Positions 38,959-48,097 of a DNA stretch of 64,000 nucleotides are shown one piece after another. Below the pieces are notes generated by a model that saw only the letters and a program-made list of their open reading frames with translations, was not told where the DNA came from and ran no database searches. The stretch is taken from assembly GCA_001800905.1 (NCBI GenBank), contig MGWH01000001.1:186001-250000 (forward strand), written 5' to 3'. The stretch is from Flavobacteria bacterium GWA2_35_26 (GTDB lineage Bacteria > Bacteroidota > Bacteroidia > Flavobacteriales > Flavobacteriaceae). Within the stretch, counting starts at the first letter, position 1. Each line of letters starts with the position of its first letter. Made by a program: the position numbers and the translations under genes.

Positions 38959-40608
38959 ATGAAAAAATTATTTAAAACAGTAGGTTTTCTTATCCTAATG
39001 ATAAGTTTAGTGACGTTTTCATCTTGTGAAACGACCAACCTAGAATTAACGGAAAATCCGAATGAACTTCCAATTTCAGCTTCAAATCCTGATTTATTAT
39101 TAAATGGAGTTCAATTAAAATTCGCTAACACTATCCAATATTTTGGAAATAGTGGTGCCGAAGTAACACGTTTGAAATATATGTATGGTAGAGATTACCA
39201 AAATGCATATAGTGCTTCATTCTTTAATACTGAATGGGAATATTCTTACCGTTCAATTATTAAAAACATTCGTTTAATGAACCCTATTGCAACTGAAAAA
39301 GGTTTCAAACACCACCTTGCAATTGGACAAGTAATTGAAGCGTATACTATTGTAACTTTAGTAGATTACTTTGGTGATATTCCTTACTCTGAAGCTTTTG
39401 ACGGTTCTAATTTGAATCCTAAATTAGATGCTGGTAAAGATGTATATGCTGCTGCTCTTGTTTTATTAGACAAAGCAATTGTAAACTTTAACGCAACGGC
39501 TACTGCAGAACCAACAAATGATTTCTATTATGGAAAATCATGGTCTAAATGGGTTAAATTAGCCAATACTATGAAAATGAAGATTTATCTTCAAACGCGT
39601 TTAGTAGATGCTACTGCTATTTCTAAATTCAATGCTTTAGTAACTGCTGGTTCATTCATTGGAACAGGAGAAGATTTTGAATTTAAATGGGGTACCTCTA
39701 ATGCTAATCCAGATTCAAGACACCCTGAGTATGTAAACAACTATACTCCATCTGGAGTAGGTTCAGGATACCAAGCGAACTGGTTGATGAATGAAATGAA
39801 AAATGGAAAAGCAATCGTAGATCCACGTATTCGTTTCTATTTCTACAGACAAGTAAGTGACACTCCGGTTAACGAACAAGACATGACTTGTTCTGTACAA
39901 ACAGCTCCTGCTCATTATTTAGCAGGTGGACACCCATATTGTAGAATTGACAATAACGCAGGTTATTGGGGTAGAGACCATGGAAATAACGAAGGAACAC
40001 CAAATGATGCTCAAAAAAGAACTGCTGCGGGAGTATATCCAGCTGGAGGACGTTTTGATGACAGTACATTTAGAGCTATCAACGGTATCTCTTTTGGAGC
40101 CAAAGGACAAGGTATTACACCTATCATCTTAGCTTCTACAGTTGATTTCTGGAGAGCTGAAGCAGCTTTATCTCCAGGTGGAACAGGAGATGCTAAAGCA
40201 TTAATGACTGCTGGTATCACTAAATCATTAGCTAAAGTAAGAGGATTTATTAGTTTGGATAAAACGGCTGACGTTACTAGAGTTCCTGCTGCATCAGTAG
40301 ATACTTCTTATTTAACAGCAGTTGGATTGAACTATGATAATGCTACTAATAAATTAGATGTGGTGATGACTGAATTTTTCATTACACTTTATGGTAATGG
40401 AATTGATGCATACAATGCGTATAGAAGAACTGGTTTCCCAAGTAGAATTCAGCCAAACATTGAGGCTACTCCTGGAAAATTCATCCGTTCTTTCTTATAC
40501 CCTGCTTCAGAAACAGGGACTAATCCAAATGTTAAACAAAAAGCAAGTGTAGGACAACGCGTTTTCTGGGATAATAATCCAGAAACAGGTTTCCCTCTTG
40601 GTAACTAA
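38959..40608 (+). CDS. SusD/RagB-like ligand-binding lipoprotein
   Basis: This 549-residue surface lipoprotein would close like a lid over the SusC barrel and capture ligand. The signal peptide ends in a lipobox, LVTFSSC (Cys near residue 23), followed by acidic/polar residues that suit surface export. The body shows SusD_2-type features, with helical repeats such as HLAIGQVIEAYTIVTLVDYFGDIPYSEA and YGKSWSKWVKLANTMKMKIYL (split here by other residues). It is 23 bp after the susC-like gene. Confidence 0.94.
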   Translation: MKKLFKTVGFLILMISLVTFSSCETTNLELTENPNELPISASNPDLLLNGVQLKFANTIQYFGNSGAEVTRLKYMYGRDYQNAYSASFFNTEWEYSYRSIIKNIRLMNPIATEKGFKHHLAIGQVIEAYTIVTLVDYFGDIPYSEAFDGSNLNPKLDAGKDVYAAALVLLDKAIVNFNATATAEPTNDFYYGKSWSKWVKLANTMKMKIYLQTRLVDATAISKFNALVTAGSFIGTGEDFEFKWGTSNANPDSRHPEYVNNYTPSGVGSGYQANWLMNEMKNGKAIVDPRIRFYFYRQVSDTPVNEQDMTCSVQTAPAHYLAGGHPYCRIDNNAGYWGRDHGNNEGTPNDAQKRTAAGVYPAGGRFDDSTFRAINGISFGAKGQGITPIILASTVDFWRAEAALSPGGTGDAKALMTAGITKSLAKVRGFISLDKTADVTRVPAASVDTSYLTAVGLNYDNATNKLDVVMTEFFITLYGNGIDAYNAYRRTGFPSRIQPNIEATPGKFIRSFLYPASETGTNPNVKQKASVGQRVFWDNNPETGFPLGN

Positions 40609-40619
40609 AATAAATTATT

Positions 40620-41579
40620 ATGAAAAATTTAATAAATAAAGTTAGTGTACTTTTAATCGCTTTAAGCCTTTTTGCTTGTACTGAAGGGAATAAAGTAATT
40701 GACCAAGTACTTAATGATACCGAAATTGGCGGAGGAGTTTTAAGAACTGTTTCTATTCCAAGCCCAACTATTGCTACAGGAAATGCAGCAAGTAAGTTTT
40801 CAGCTATTGTAGAAGTGCAAGATGTTAATCAAAGTAAGGAAACTGAAAAAATTGACATCTATGTAAGATTCAAAGACAATAATCCAGCTGATGGTAATGC
40901 ATCTAAAGCAGAAGTGTTATTGAAATCTATTCCTGCTAGTTCTTTTGTTGCAGGAAGCAGAGAATTTATGAATGCAGCTATTGATGTAACAATCACTGAA
41001 TTAAAAGCTAAATTCGCTTTAACTGACGCTCAATACACAGGTGGTGATCAGTTTGTAGTTAGATTAGCGCAAGTACTAAAAGATGGTAAAGTGTTTACAA
41101 GCACTAATGCTGCAGGTACTGTTACAGGTGGCGCTTTCTTTAACTCACCATTTACATACAATGTAAATGTGGTTTGTCCAATTACTGAAAGTTTAGCTGG
41201 AACTCATACTTATTCAACTACAAGTATGAAAGCTGGTACAGCTGGTACACCTTGTGGTACAACAGTAACTGGAACAGTAGTTTTTGGTGCAACTTCAACT
41301 CCTGGAGTTTACACTATTAGCGATATGTCATTTGGTTTACAAGGATCTGTATGTTGGCAAGATGATCCTGCTTATTCAGCAAGTTCAAGAGTAACATGGT
41401 TTTGTAACAATTTAGTTTCTTCTGGTGTTGACAAATACGGAGATTCTTATACTTACACAATTATTGCTGCTGCAGGTAATAAAATTACTATCAGATGGGT
41501 AAACACTTACAACGATTCAGCTGTGACTGAATTGACTAGAGAAGGTGGGGCGAATTGGCCAACAATCTTCAATAGATAG
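40620..41579 (+). CDS. Lipoprotein of unknown function, third gene of the SusCD operon
   Basis: This 319-residue protein has a lipoprotein signal (LIALSLFACTEG, Cys at about residue 20) and an otherwise mainly beta-type sequence. The N-terminal half resembles extracellular beta-sandwich domains (FSAIVEVQDVNQSKETEKI, then YVRFKDNNPADG). The C-terminal half carries four cysteines (in VVCPIT, GTPCGTT, SVCWQDD, WFCNN). I recognise no enzyme motif. Its place suggests a surface ligand-binding helper for the SusCD pair, an inference from synteny. A strong terminator follows. Confidence 0.85.
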   Translation: MKNLINKVSVLLIALSLFACTEGNKVIDQVLNDTEIGGGVLRTVSIPSPTIATGNAASKFSAIVEVQDVNQSKETEKIDIYVRFKDNNPADGNASKAEVLLKSIPASSFVAGSREFMNAAIDVTITELKAKFALTDAQYTGGDQFVVRLAQVLKDGKVFTSTNAAGTVTGGAFFNSPFTYNVNVVCPITESLAGTHTYSTTSMKAGTAGTPCGTTVTGTVVFGATSTPGVYTISDMSFGLQGSVCWQDDPAYSASSRVTWFCNNLVSSGVDKYGDSYTYTIIAAAGNKITIRWVNTYNDSAVTELTREGGANWPTIFNR

Positions 41580-41600
41580 TTATAAAACCTATTTAATCTT

Positions 41601-41629
41601 AAAACCATCAGCCTTTGGCTGGTGGTTTT
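41601..41629 (+). terminator. Terminator of the SusCD operon
   Basis: Arms AAAACCATCAGCC (41601-41613) and GGCTGGTGGTTTT (41617-41629) pair over 13 positions with one G-U. The loop is TTT and a run of T residues follows. It lies 21 bp past the lipoprotein gene stop. Confidence 0.88.
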
Positions 41630-41643
41630 TTTTTGTATCTTTG
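41615..41643 (+). promoter_or_regulatory. Promoter of rlmB, overlapping the terminator
   Basis: TTG at 41615-41617 and TATCTTTG at 41636-41643 are 18 bp apart, the expected spacing. The TTG lies in the loop and arm of the upstream terminator. The rlmB ATG follows the box after only 4 bp, which predicts a leaderless or nearly leaderless mRNA. Confidence 0.65.
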
Positions 41644-41647
41644 CGCT

Positions 41648-42382
41648 ATGGAAAAAGAAAATATAATATTCGGAATACGCGCCATTATTGAGGCCATACA
41701 AGCAGGAACTGCAGTTGATAAAGTCTTTATTCAAAAAGAAATTGCAGGCGAACTGATGAAGGATTTAATGAAGGTCATGAAACGTGCCAATATTAATTTT
41801 TCCTATGTACCAGTAGAAAAACTAAACCGTTTAACACCTAACAACCACCAAGGAGCTGTGGCTAGCATCTCTCCTATTGGATTTATGGAATTGGAGCATT
41901 TAGTTGAATCTACCATAGAATCGGGCAAACAACCACTATTCTTAATCCTAGATCAAATCTCGGATGCCCGTAATTTTGGTGCGATAATTAGAACTGCTGA
42001 GTGTACTGGAGTCAATGGTATCATCGTTCAGAAAGCGGGTTCAGCACCTGTTAATGGTGATACAGTAAAAACTTCTGCTGGCGCTGTATTCAATGTGCCC
42101 ATTTGTAAAGTAGAACACATTAAAGATGCTATCTTTTACCTTCAAGGTTCTGGTATCAAAACCGTAGCCGCTACGGAGAAAACAGAACAAAACATTTACG
42201 ATATCGCATTAAACGTACCGGTTGCCATCATCATGGGATCAGAAGATAGAGGAATCAATCCTTCTGTGTTGAAAATTGTAGATGAGAAAGCCAAATTACC
42301 AATGTTCGGAACCATAGGTTCATTGAATGTTTCGGTTGCTTGTGGTGCCTTCCTCTACGAAGCGGTAAGACAAAGAAGTTAG
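41648..42382 (+). CDS. rlmB: 23S rRNA 2'-O-methyltransferase (SpoU family, RlmB-like)
   Basis: This SPOUT-class methyltransferase modifies 23S rRNA. From the ATG at 41648 it has 244 residues (MEKENIIFGIRAIIEAIQ); the frame extends 33 bp upstream, but only through the terminator and promoter. It has an N-terminal substrate-binding domain and a C-terminal knotted domain with LDQISDARNFGAIIRTAE, VAIIMGSEDRGINP and GSLNVSVACGAFLYE, the three SpoU motifs. The site is inferred from homology to RlmB (Gm2251); TrmH-like roles cannot be excluded. Confidence 0.92.
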   Translation: MEKENIIFGIRAIIEAIQAGTAVDKVFIQKEIAGELMKDLMKVMKRANINFSYVPVEKLNRLTPNNHQGAVASISPIGFMELEHLVESTIESGKQPLFLILDQISDARNFGAIIRTAECTGVNGIIVQKAGSAPVNGDTVKTSAGAVFNVPICKVEHIKDAIFYLQGSGIKTVAATEKTEQNIYDIALNVPVAIIMGSEDRGINPSVLKIVDEKAKLPMFGTIGSLNVSVACGAFLYEAVRQRS

Positions 42383-42438
42383 CAATAAAATCTTCAAATT
42401 TGTAATCCCAATAACCGAATCAACAAATCAACCAAATA

Positions 42439-43716
42439 ATGGTAGCTCCTTTAGCAGAACGCATTCGTCCGCAACAATTAGAAGACTATATCAGTCAATC
42501 TCACCTGGTGGGAACTAATGGTGCTTTGACGCAGCAAATTGCCAAAGGAATTATTCCTTCCTTGATTTTTTGGGGACCTCCTGGTACCGGTAAAACAACT
42601 TTGGCCCAAATTATTTCGCAAGAATCCAAACGCCCTTTTTATACTTTAAGTGCTATTAATTCTGGTGTGAAAGATATTCGAGAGGTCATTGAAAAAGCAA
42701 AACAAAGCGGAGGTCTATTTACGCCCAAAAATCCCATTTTGTTTATCGATGAGATTCATCGTTTTAGCAAATCACAACAAGATTCCTTATTAGCAGCTGT
42801 AGAAAAAGGTTGGATCACCTTAATTGGTGCCACTACTGAAAATCCAAGTTTTGAAGTCATACCGGCTTTATTATCGCGTTGTCAAGTATACACATTGAAT
42901 GCGTTTAATAAAGAAGATTTAGAGGCCTTGCTCCATCGAGCAATGCAAAAAGACAGTATTCTAAAAGAAAAAAATATACGTTTAACCGAAACAGAAGCGC
43001 TGTTGCGACTTTCTGGCGGAGACGGACGCAAACTATTGAATCTTTTTGAATTGGTCGTAAACGCCTCAAATGAAGCTGAAATTGAAATTACTAACGATCG
43101 CGTACTCGAATTAGTCCAGCAAAATACGGTTTTGTACGATAAAACAGGAGAGCAACATTACGATATTGTTTCGGCTTTTATCAAATCCATCCGCGGAAGT
43201 GATCCAAATGGAGCCGTTTATTGGCTTGCCCGAATGATTGAAGGTGGTGAAGATGTAAAATTCATTGCAAGACGCATGCTGATTCTTTCTAGCGAAGATA
43301 TTGGCAATGCCAATCCAACCGCCTTTATTATGGCGAACAACACTTTTCAGGCAGTAGCCACTATTGGTTATCCTGAAAGCCGAATTATACTCAGTCAATG
43401 TGCCGTGTATTTAGCTACTTCACCAAAAAGTAACGCTTCCTACCAAGCCATAGGTAAAGCACAACAAATTGTCAAACAAACCGGAGACCTTTCCGTTCCA
43501 ATTCATTTGCGCAATGCACCTACTCCCTTAATGAAAGAGCTAGGCTATGGCGAAGAGTACAAATATTCGCATGACTATGCCAATAATTTTGCCGAACAAG
43601 AATTTTTACCCGAAGGTATTTCAGGAACTCCAATTTACGAGCCTGGAAATAACTCCCGAGAAAATTCGACTAGAGAATTTCTGAAAAATAGGTGGAAAGA
43701 CAAATACGGTTACTAG
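42439..43716 (+). CDS. rarA: Replication-associated recombination protein A (MgsA/RarA AAA+ ATPase)
   Basis: RarA acts at stalled replication forks. The 425-residue protein has the Walker A GPPGTGKT (46-53), Walker [10 protein letters not shown] (101-109), sensor [11 protein letters not shown] and the C-terminal tetramerisation region [19 protein letters not shown] typical of this clamp-loader-like family. It follows rlmB by 56 bp. Its TAG stop overlaps, on the opposite strand, the stop of the next gene: both are read from the same CTAG. Confidence 0.96.
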   Translation: MVAPLAERIRPQQLEDYISQSHLVGTNGALTQQIAKGIIPSLIFWGPPGTGKTTLAQIISQESKRPFYTLSAINSGVKDIREVIEKAKQSGGLFTPKNPILFIDEIHRFSKSQQDSLLAAVEKGWITLIGATTENPSFEVIPALLSRCQVYTLNAFNKEDLEALLHRAMQKDSILKEKNIRLTETEALLRLSGGDGRKLLNLFELVVNASNEAEIEITNDRVLELVQQNTVLYDKTGEQHYDIVSAFIKSIRGSDPNGAVYWLARMIEGGEDVKFIARRMLILSSEDIGNANPTAFIMANNTFQAVATIGYPESRIILSQCAVYLATSPKSNASYQAIGKAQQIVKQTGDLSVPIHLRNAPTPLMKELGYGEEYKYSHDYANNFAEQEFLPEGISGTPIYEPGNNSRENSTREFLKNRWKDKYGY

Positions 43717-44456
43717 AACTTCACCGCTACTTTTTCTGAAACCAATGTAGCGTTTTCGTAATACTCAAAAAACCACTGATTGTCTTTTTGAATTAATACA
43801 CCTTGTGTGTTTCCCTTAATTGCAGTGTAAAGTGTTGGAACAGATGTTTTATTCAACTTAAAAACTACTTTTGGACTAGCATCAACTAATTGGAAACCAG
43901 TTGGAGTTACTTGTGCATAAAGTAATTCAGTTGTAGCATTTGAAGTATTTTGTACAACAGTTACAGAATTTGAAATTGGAGCATTAATCGTTTCTACCGT
44001 AGTACCTTGAGCAAGTTGTTTAGCCGGTAATTGGTTCAATTCGTATTTATAATTCAATGCATTTATTGATTTAAACGCATCATTTAAAGCCTCTGAATAA
44101 GCAACTTCATATAGTTTTTCTTTGCTTTTTCCAACTTCTGATTGGTAAACCAATTTTCCGAAACAGTCATTTAAAATTACAGACAACTTAGTAACCAAAA
44201 AAGCATTGTCTTTCTTAACATCTATAGTTAACAAACTACAACGGTCATTGTATTCAGCAGGAATAACTTCATTGCTATAAAAAGCAACAAAGCCTGCCTT
44301 CTGAAGATTTAGTTTAGTTAAAGTTGCCAAACGATATTGGTTTTCTGATTTCAAGAAATCGTATTTTAATGGAATAATAACGGCTTTATAGTTATTGATA
44401 TTTTGCGACAAGGCAATTGTTGAAAACAATAGGAATACAAATACTAATTTTTTCAT
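43713..44456 (-). CDS. Secreted protein of unknown function
   Basis: This 247-residue protein starts with a signal peptide (MKKLVFVFLLFSTIALSQ), so it is probably periplasmic or outer-membrane bound. It has a mixed alpha/beta first half (YKAVIIPLKYDFLKSENQYR), two cysteines (NDRCSLL and LNDCFGK), and a beta-rich C-terminal half after a low-complexity linker around residues 150-165. I do not recognise a family. It follows the HAD phosphatase gene by 2 bp, which suggests co-transcription, and ends convergently on rarA. Confidence 0.8.
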   Translation of the reverse strand: MKKLVFVFLLFSTIALSQNINNYKAVIIPLKYDFLKSENQYRLATLTKLNLQKAGFVAFYSNEVIPAEYNDRCSLLTIDVKKDNAFLVTKLSVILNDCFGKLVYQSEVGKSKEKLYEVAYSEALNDAFKSINALNYKYELNQLPAKQLAQGTTVETINAPISNSVTVVQNTSNATTELLYAQVTPTGFQLVDASPKVVFKLNKTSVPTLYTAIKGNTQGVLIQKDNQWFFEYYENATLVSEKVAVKF

Positions 44457-44458
44457 AG

Positions 44459-45148
44459 TTACAAATAGTTTTTTAGTTCTAATAAATGGTTTATAGCAAT
44501 AATATTTTCTGGTTTATTCTCTTTGTTCGGATTGAAAAATAGGGCTTCAATTCCAAAATCTAATGCCCCTTGTACATCGGATTCTAAACAATCCCCGATC
44601 ATAATACTCTCTTCTTTATTGGCTTGAGCTAAATCTAAAGCATGTTGAAATATCATGGGATTCGGTTTCTTCACTCCTGCCATTTCGGAATTTGTAATCG
44701 TTTTAAAATAGGTGTCAATCTTTGAATTGGCTATTTTTTTATACTGAACATTGGCAAATCCGTTGGTGATAATATGCAAATGGTATTTGCTATTCAGATA
44801 CTCTAATATTTCAATCGCGCCGTCAAATAAATGATTGTTATCGGGCAAAAAAGTAATATAATCCTCTGCCATTTGATGGATAGCATCATCTGAAATGGAA
44901 TAATCCAAAGCGTCAAAGGAATCCTTGAGTCTTTTGTAACGCAATTCTTCGTGAGTAATTTTGTCATACTGATACAACTTCCAACAAGCTTGATTAATCG
45001 GCGCGTATTTTTCGATAAAATCCGTAATTGCAATTTCAGGATGGTGTTGTTTGAATATCGTACCAAAGGCCATTTCAGAATTTTTATCAAAATCCCAAAG
45101 CGTATGATCTAAGTCAAAAAAAACGTGTTGTATATTTTTATATTTCAT
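44459..45148 (-). CDS. YjjG-family HAD phosphatase (noncanonical pyrimidine nucleotidase)
   Basis: This 229-residue HAD hydrolase has motif I FFDLDHTLWDFDKNSE (nucleophile Asp), motif II ITNGFANVQ, motif III Lys in GVKKPNPMIFQHAL and motif IV MIGDCLESDVQGA. The DHTLWDF variant of motif I and the overall length match YjjG/YfnB-type nucleotidases, which remove phosphate from abnormal pyrimidine nucleotides. It lies between radC and the secreted protein gene on the minus strand. Confidence 0.88.
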   Translation of the reverse strand: MKYKNIQHVFFDLDHTLWDFDKNSEMAFGTIFKQHHPEIAITDFIEKYAPINQACWKLYQYDKITHEELRYKRLKDSFDALDYSISDDAIHQMAEDYITFLPDNNHLFDGAIEILEYLNSKYHLHIITNGFANVQYKKIANSKIDTYFKTITNSEMAGVKKPNPMIFQHALDLAQANKEESIMIGDCLESDVQGALDFGIEALFFNPNKENKPENIIAINHLLELKNYL

Positions 45149-45156
45149 TCGTATAA

Positions 45157-45849
45157 TTACAAAATTCCTTGATCAACAAAACTAAAATAACTTGTTTCAG
45201 TTACTATAACATGATCCAAAATGGCTATTTCTAAACTCTCTCCAGCTCGTTTCAATTTTTGTGTAATTTGGATGTCGGCATCGCTTGGTTTTAAACTTCC
45301 AGAAGGATGATTATGACACAATACAATGGAAGTCGCTCCATATTCTAATGCCATTTTAAAAACCAATCGTATGTCTACTACCGTTCCAGTAATACCACCT
45401 TTGCTTAATTGTGCTTTTGAAATCACCTTGTTGGAATTATTCAAATACACGATCCAAAATTCTTCATGAGGCAATTCGCCAATAATGGGTTGCATAACAT
45501 CAAAAATTACTTTACTTGAAGTAATTTTAACCAATTCAACTGTCTCTTCTACCCTGCGTCTTCTTCCTAATTCAAGGGCAGCAACAATAGTAATTGCTTT
45601 GGCCTCGCCTATTCCTTTGAAATGTATCAATTGCGACAAACTCAATTTGCCTAATGCATTCAAATTATGTGTAACACTGGCCAACATTCGTTTGCTTAAA
45701 TCGACTGCTGATTCATTTCTACTACCAGAACCAATTAATATAGCAATTAATTCCGCATCGCTCAGAGCACTTTTGCCTTTAAGCATCAATTTCTCCCGAG
45801 GCTTATCTTCTTCGGACCAACTACTAATGGGAAAGGGGGCGTTTTCCAT
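45157..45849 (-). CDS. radC: RadC family (JAB/MPN) protein
   Basis: This 230-residue protein has an N-terminal helix-hairpin-helix (HFKGIGEAKAITIVAALELG, 76-95) and a C-terminal JAB metalloprotease-like domain with the zinc motif HNHPSG at 179-184 and Asp190. E. coli RadC was once linked to DNA repair, but its biochemical role is not established. All metal-ligand positions are present, so catalysis is possible. It is 22 bp after mpl. Confidence 0.95.
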   Translation of the reverse strand: MENAPFPISSWSEEDKPREKLMLKGKSALSDAELIAILIGSGSRNESAVDLSKRMLASVTHNLNALGKLSLSQLIHFKGIGEAKAITIVAALELGRRRRVEETVELVKITSSKVIFDVMQPIIGELPHEEFWIVYLNNSNKVISKAQLSKGGITGTVVDIRLVFKMALEYGATSIVLCHNHPSGSLKPSDADIQITQKLKRAGESLEIAILDHVIVTETSYFSFVDQGIL

Positions 45850-45871
45850 AGGTGTTATATTTATGTATTTA

Positions 45872-47227
45872 TTATTCGATCAACTGCTTAACTTCGTCAA
45901 AATTCAATCCGCCGTAATTTCCAGAACTCATTAATAACAAAGCGGAATTATCTAAATTTCGATTGAATAAATACTGTTTGAATTCGGCTGGATTAGTATA
46001 AATAATCAGATCTTCTCTATTGAAGGCTTTGGCAATTTGCTCATAAGTAACTTCTTCTAATTGTTTGATTTTTACTGCATCTGGTGAATAAAAAACTACC
46101 GCTTCATCCGCATGTTCCAACGCTCCTTCGTATTCTTTCAAAAATTCTGCATTCAAACTACTATAGGTGTGTAACTCCAAACAAGCAACTAAAGTACGAT
46201 TAGGATATTGTTCCTTCACCGCTTTGGTAGTTGCAGCTACCTTACTTGGCGAATGCGCAAAATCTTTATAAGCGACTCTGCCTTTTCCTTCGGCAATTTT
46301 TTCCAAACGTTTTGATGCCCCTTTGAAACTTGCAATGGCTTCGTAGAAATCGGCTTCATCAACGCCCATATTTTGACAAATCCATTTGGCTCCAGCCAAA
46401 TTATTCAAATTATGTGCACCAAAAACTTCAATTGGCATGGGTCCTTCAGGTGTTTCCAAAAGCGTTACTCCATCACTAACCGTATAAGCAGGCGTGCTGT
46501 AAGGTAGTTTACGAATCGGATTCGTAGCGGCTTCTGATACGCGTTTCACCTCAGCATCGTCTTCATTGTAGACTAAAATTCCGCCATTGGTAATTTTGTC
46601 AATAAAAATTTCGAATTGTTCCACATAATTATCATAGGTTGGAAACACATTAATATGATCCCAAGCAATACCTGAAATCAAAGCGATATTAGGTTGGTAC
46701 AAATGAAATTTTGGGCGTCTATCAATTGGAGACGACAAATATTCATCACCCTCTAGAACCATAAAATCATTCTCTTCAGTAAGATGCACCATGGTGTCAA
46801 ATCCTTCCAGTTGGGCTCCCACCATATAATCTACAGCAATATTGTGGTAATGCATAACATGCAAAATCATTGACGTAATCGTAGTTTTTCCGTGAGAACC
46901 ACCAATAACCACTCGGGTTTTGTTTTTAGACTGCTCGTACAAAAATTCGGGATACGAATAAATTTTCAAACCCAATTCTTGTGCTTTTAACAATTCAGGA
47001 TTGTCTGCCTTGGCATGCATCCCTAAAATAACAGCTTCAATATCAGCAGTTATTTTTTCAGGAAACCAACCCATTTCAGCCGGCAGAATTCCTTTCTTAT
47101 CTAATCGGGATTTAGAAGGTTCAAATATCGCATCATCACTTCCTGTAACTTGATATCCTTTGTTGTGTAGCGCCAAGGCTAAATTGTGCATCGCGCTTCC
47201 GCCAATAGCAATAAAATGTGTTCTCAT
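45872..47227 (-). CDS. mpl: UDP-N-acetylmuramate:tripeptide ligase (peptidoglycan recycling)
   Basis: Mpl re-attaches the recycled tripeptide L-Ala-D-Glu-mDAP to UDP-MurNAc. The 451-residue Mur ligase begins with the Rossmann motif HFIAIGGSAMHNLALAL, characteristic of Mpl, in place of the MurC start. It has the ATP loop GGSHGKTT at 109-116, the central domain LEGDEYLSS, and the C-terminal KDFAHSPSKV. MurC-like function is less likely because of the GGSAMHNLA signature. Confidence 0.94.
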   Translation of the reverse strand: MRTHFIAIGGSAMHNLALALHNKGYQVTGSDDAIFEPSKSRLDKKGILPAEMGWFPEKITADIEAVILGMHAKADNPELLKAQELGLKIYSYPEFLYEQSKNKTRVVIGGSHGKTTITSMILHVMHYHNIAVDYMVGAQLEGFDTMVHLTEENDFMVLEGDEYLSSPIDRRPKFHLYQPNIALISGIAWDHINVFPTYDNYVEQFEIFIDKITNGGILVYNEDDAEVKRVSEAATNPIRKLPYSTPAYTVSDGVTLLETPEGPMPIEVFGAHNLNNLAGAKWICQNMGVDEADFYEAIASFKGASKRLEKIAEGKGRVAYKDFAHSPSKVAATTKAVKEQYPNRTLVACLELHTYSSLNAEFLKEYEGALEHADEAVVFYSPDAVKIKQLEEVTYEQIAKAFNREDLIIYTNPAEFKQYLFNRNLDNSALLLMSSGNYGGLNFDEVKQLIE

Positions 47228-47301
47228 TCTTTTAGTTTATGTTTAGAGGGCTATGTATTTATATGTTCAAAAACAAACCTATAAACTCTTAACCTTTTAA
47301 A

Positions 47302-47988
47302 CTATTTTTCAAATTGTTCTTTTAACTGTTGGGCTTTTTCTGAATTTTTCAACTTGTACGCATACAAATTGTATAATTTCTGAAATGCTATTTTTGAATT
47401 ATTTATTTCCAAAGCTTTGAGATAATTTATCTCCGCTTTTTTATTTCGACCAAAATATTCGTCAATATATCCTTTGGACAAATACCCTTCCATAGGCGAT
47501 AATCGCATCAATTCATTCGAATACGCCACTGCTTTTGTTTCGCTACCGCCAATAATTCCGGGCAATTCCAAATACAACATCAATAATGCCCAACGAGATT
47601 CTTTGTGTTTTGGGTCTAGAGCAACAGCCTTTTCAAAGGACGATTTAATCTCGTCAATCATTCCTAATGCTTTGAATTTATTTACTGTTTTTGCTTTCAT
47701 TCCAAGAGCGCCACCATATTTGTAATGAAACTCTGCATTATTGGGTTGCAATTGTTTAATTTTCTTATAATACACAATGGCCTTATCCCAATTTTTATTT
47801 TGACCTGCAATATCTCCTAAATATTCTAGAGACTTAGTGTTAGATGGATTTTCTTTAAGTACATTCTCAAAAGCAATACGCGCTAGTTCTATTTTTCCAG
47901 ATCCCATAAACTGAACTCCTTTCTCAAAATTAGTTTGAGATAAAAGCATAGTTGGAATAAAAAACAAAAGAAATACCAGTCGATTCAT
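47302..47988 (-). CDS. Tetratricopeptide-repeat protein, probably exported
   Basis: This 228-residue protein begins with a signal peptide (MNRLVFLLFFIPTMLLSQ). TPR helices fill the remainder: GVQFMGSGKIELARIAFENV, LEYLGDIAGQNKNWDKAIVYY, EFHYKYGGALGMKAK and a later pair around residues 160-220. TPR proteins mediate protein contacts; the partner is unknown. A TATTTTTG box lies 4 bp before its ATG. Confidence 0.85.
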   Translation of the reverse strand: MNRLVFLLFFIPTMLLSQTNFEKGVQFMGSGKIELARIAFENVLKENPSNTKSLEYLGDIAGQNKNWDKAIVYYKKIKQLQPNNAEFHYKYGGALGMKAKTVNKFKALGMIDEIKSSFEKAVALDPKHKESRWALLMLYLELPGIIGGSETKAVAYSNELMRLSPMEGYLSKGYIDEYFGRNKKAEINYLKALEINNSKIAFQKLYNLYAYKLKNSEKAQQLKEQFEK

Positions 47989-47992
47989 ATTT

Positions 47993-48000
47993 CAAAAATA
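47993..48000 (-). promoter_or_regulatory. Possible -7 box of the TPR gene
   Basis: The minus strand reads TATTTTTG with 4 bp to the ATG, the same spacing as for rlmB. No well-placed -33 TTG is visible. Confidence 0.35.
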
Positions 48001-48050
48001 AGGAAATAAATACTTCTATTTCACTCTAATCAAAAAGGTTTTTTATAAAA

Positions 48051-48074
48051 AATCCGTTTCATCAGAAACGGATT
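48051..48074 (-). terminator. Terminator of obg
   Basis: The 10-bp perfect stem AATCCGTTTC / GAAACGGATT with loop ATCA lies 24 bp past the obg stop. A T-rich tract follows on the minus strand. Confidence 0.8.
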
Positions 48075-48097
48075 CGTATTGTAATTAAAAAGGAAAC

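Noticed and set aside
41615..41647. 11-codon N-terminal extension of rlmB
   Set aside because: It runs through a terminator stem and promoter boxes; the ATG at 41648 starts the conserved domain.
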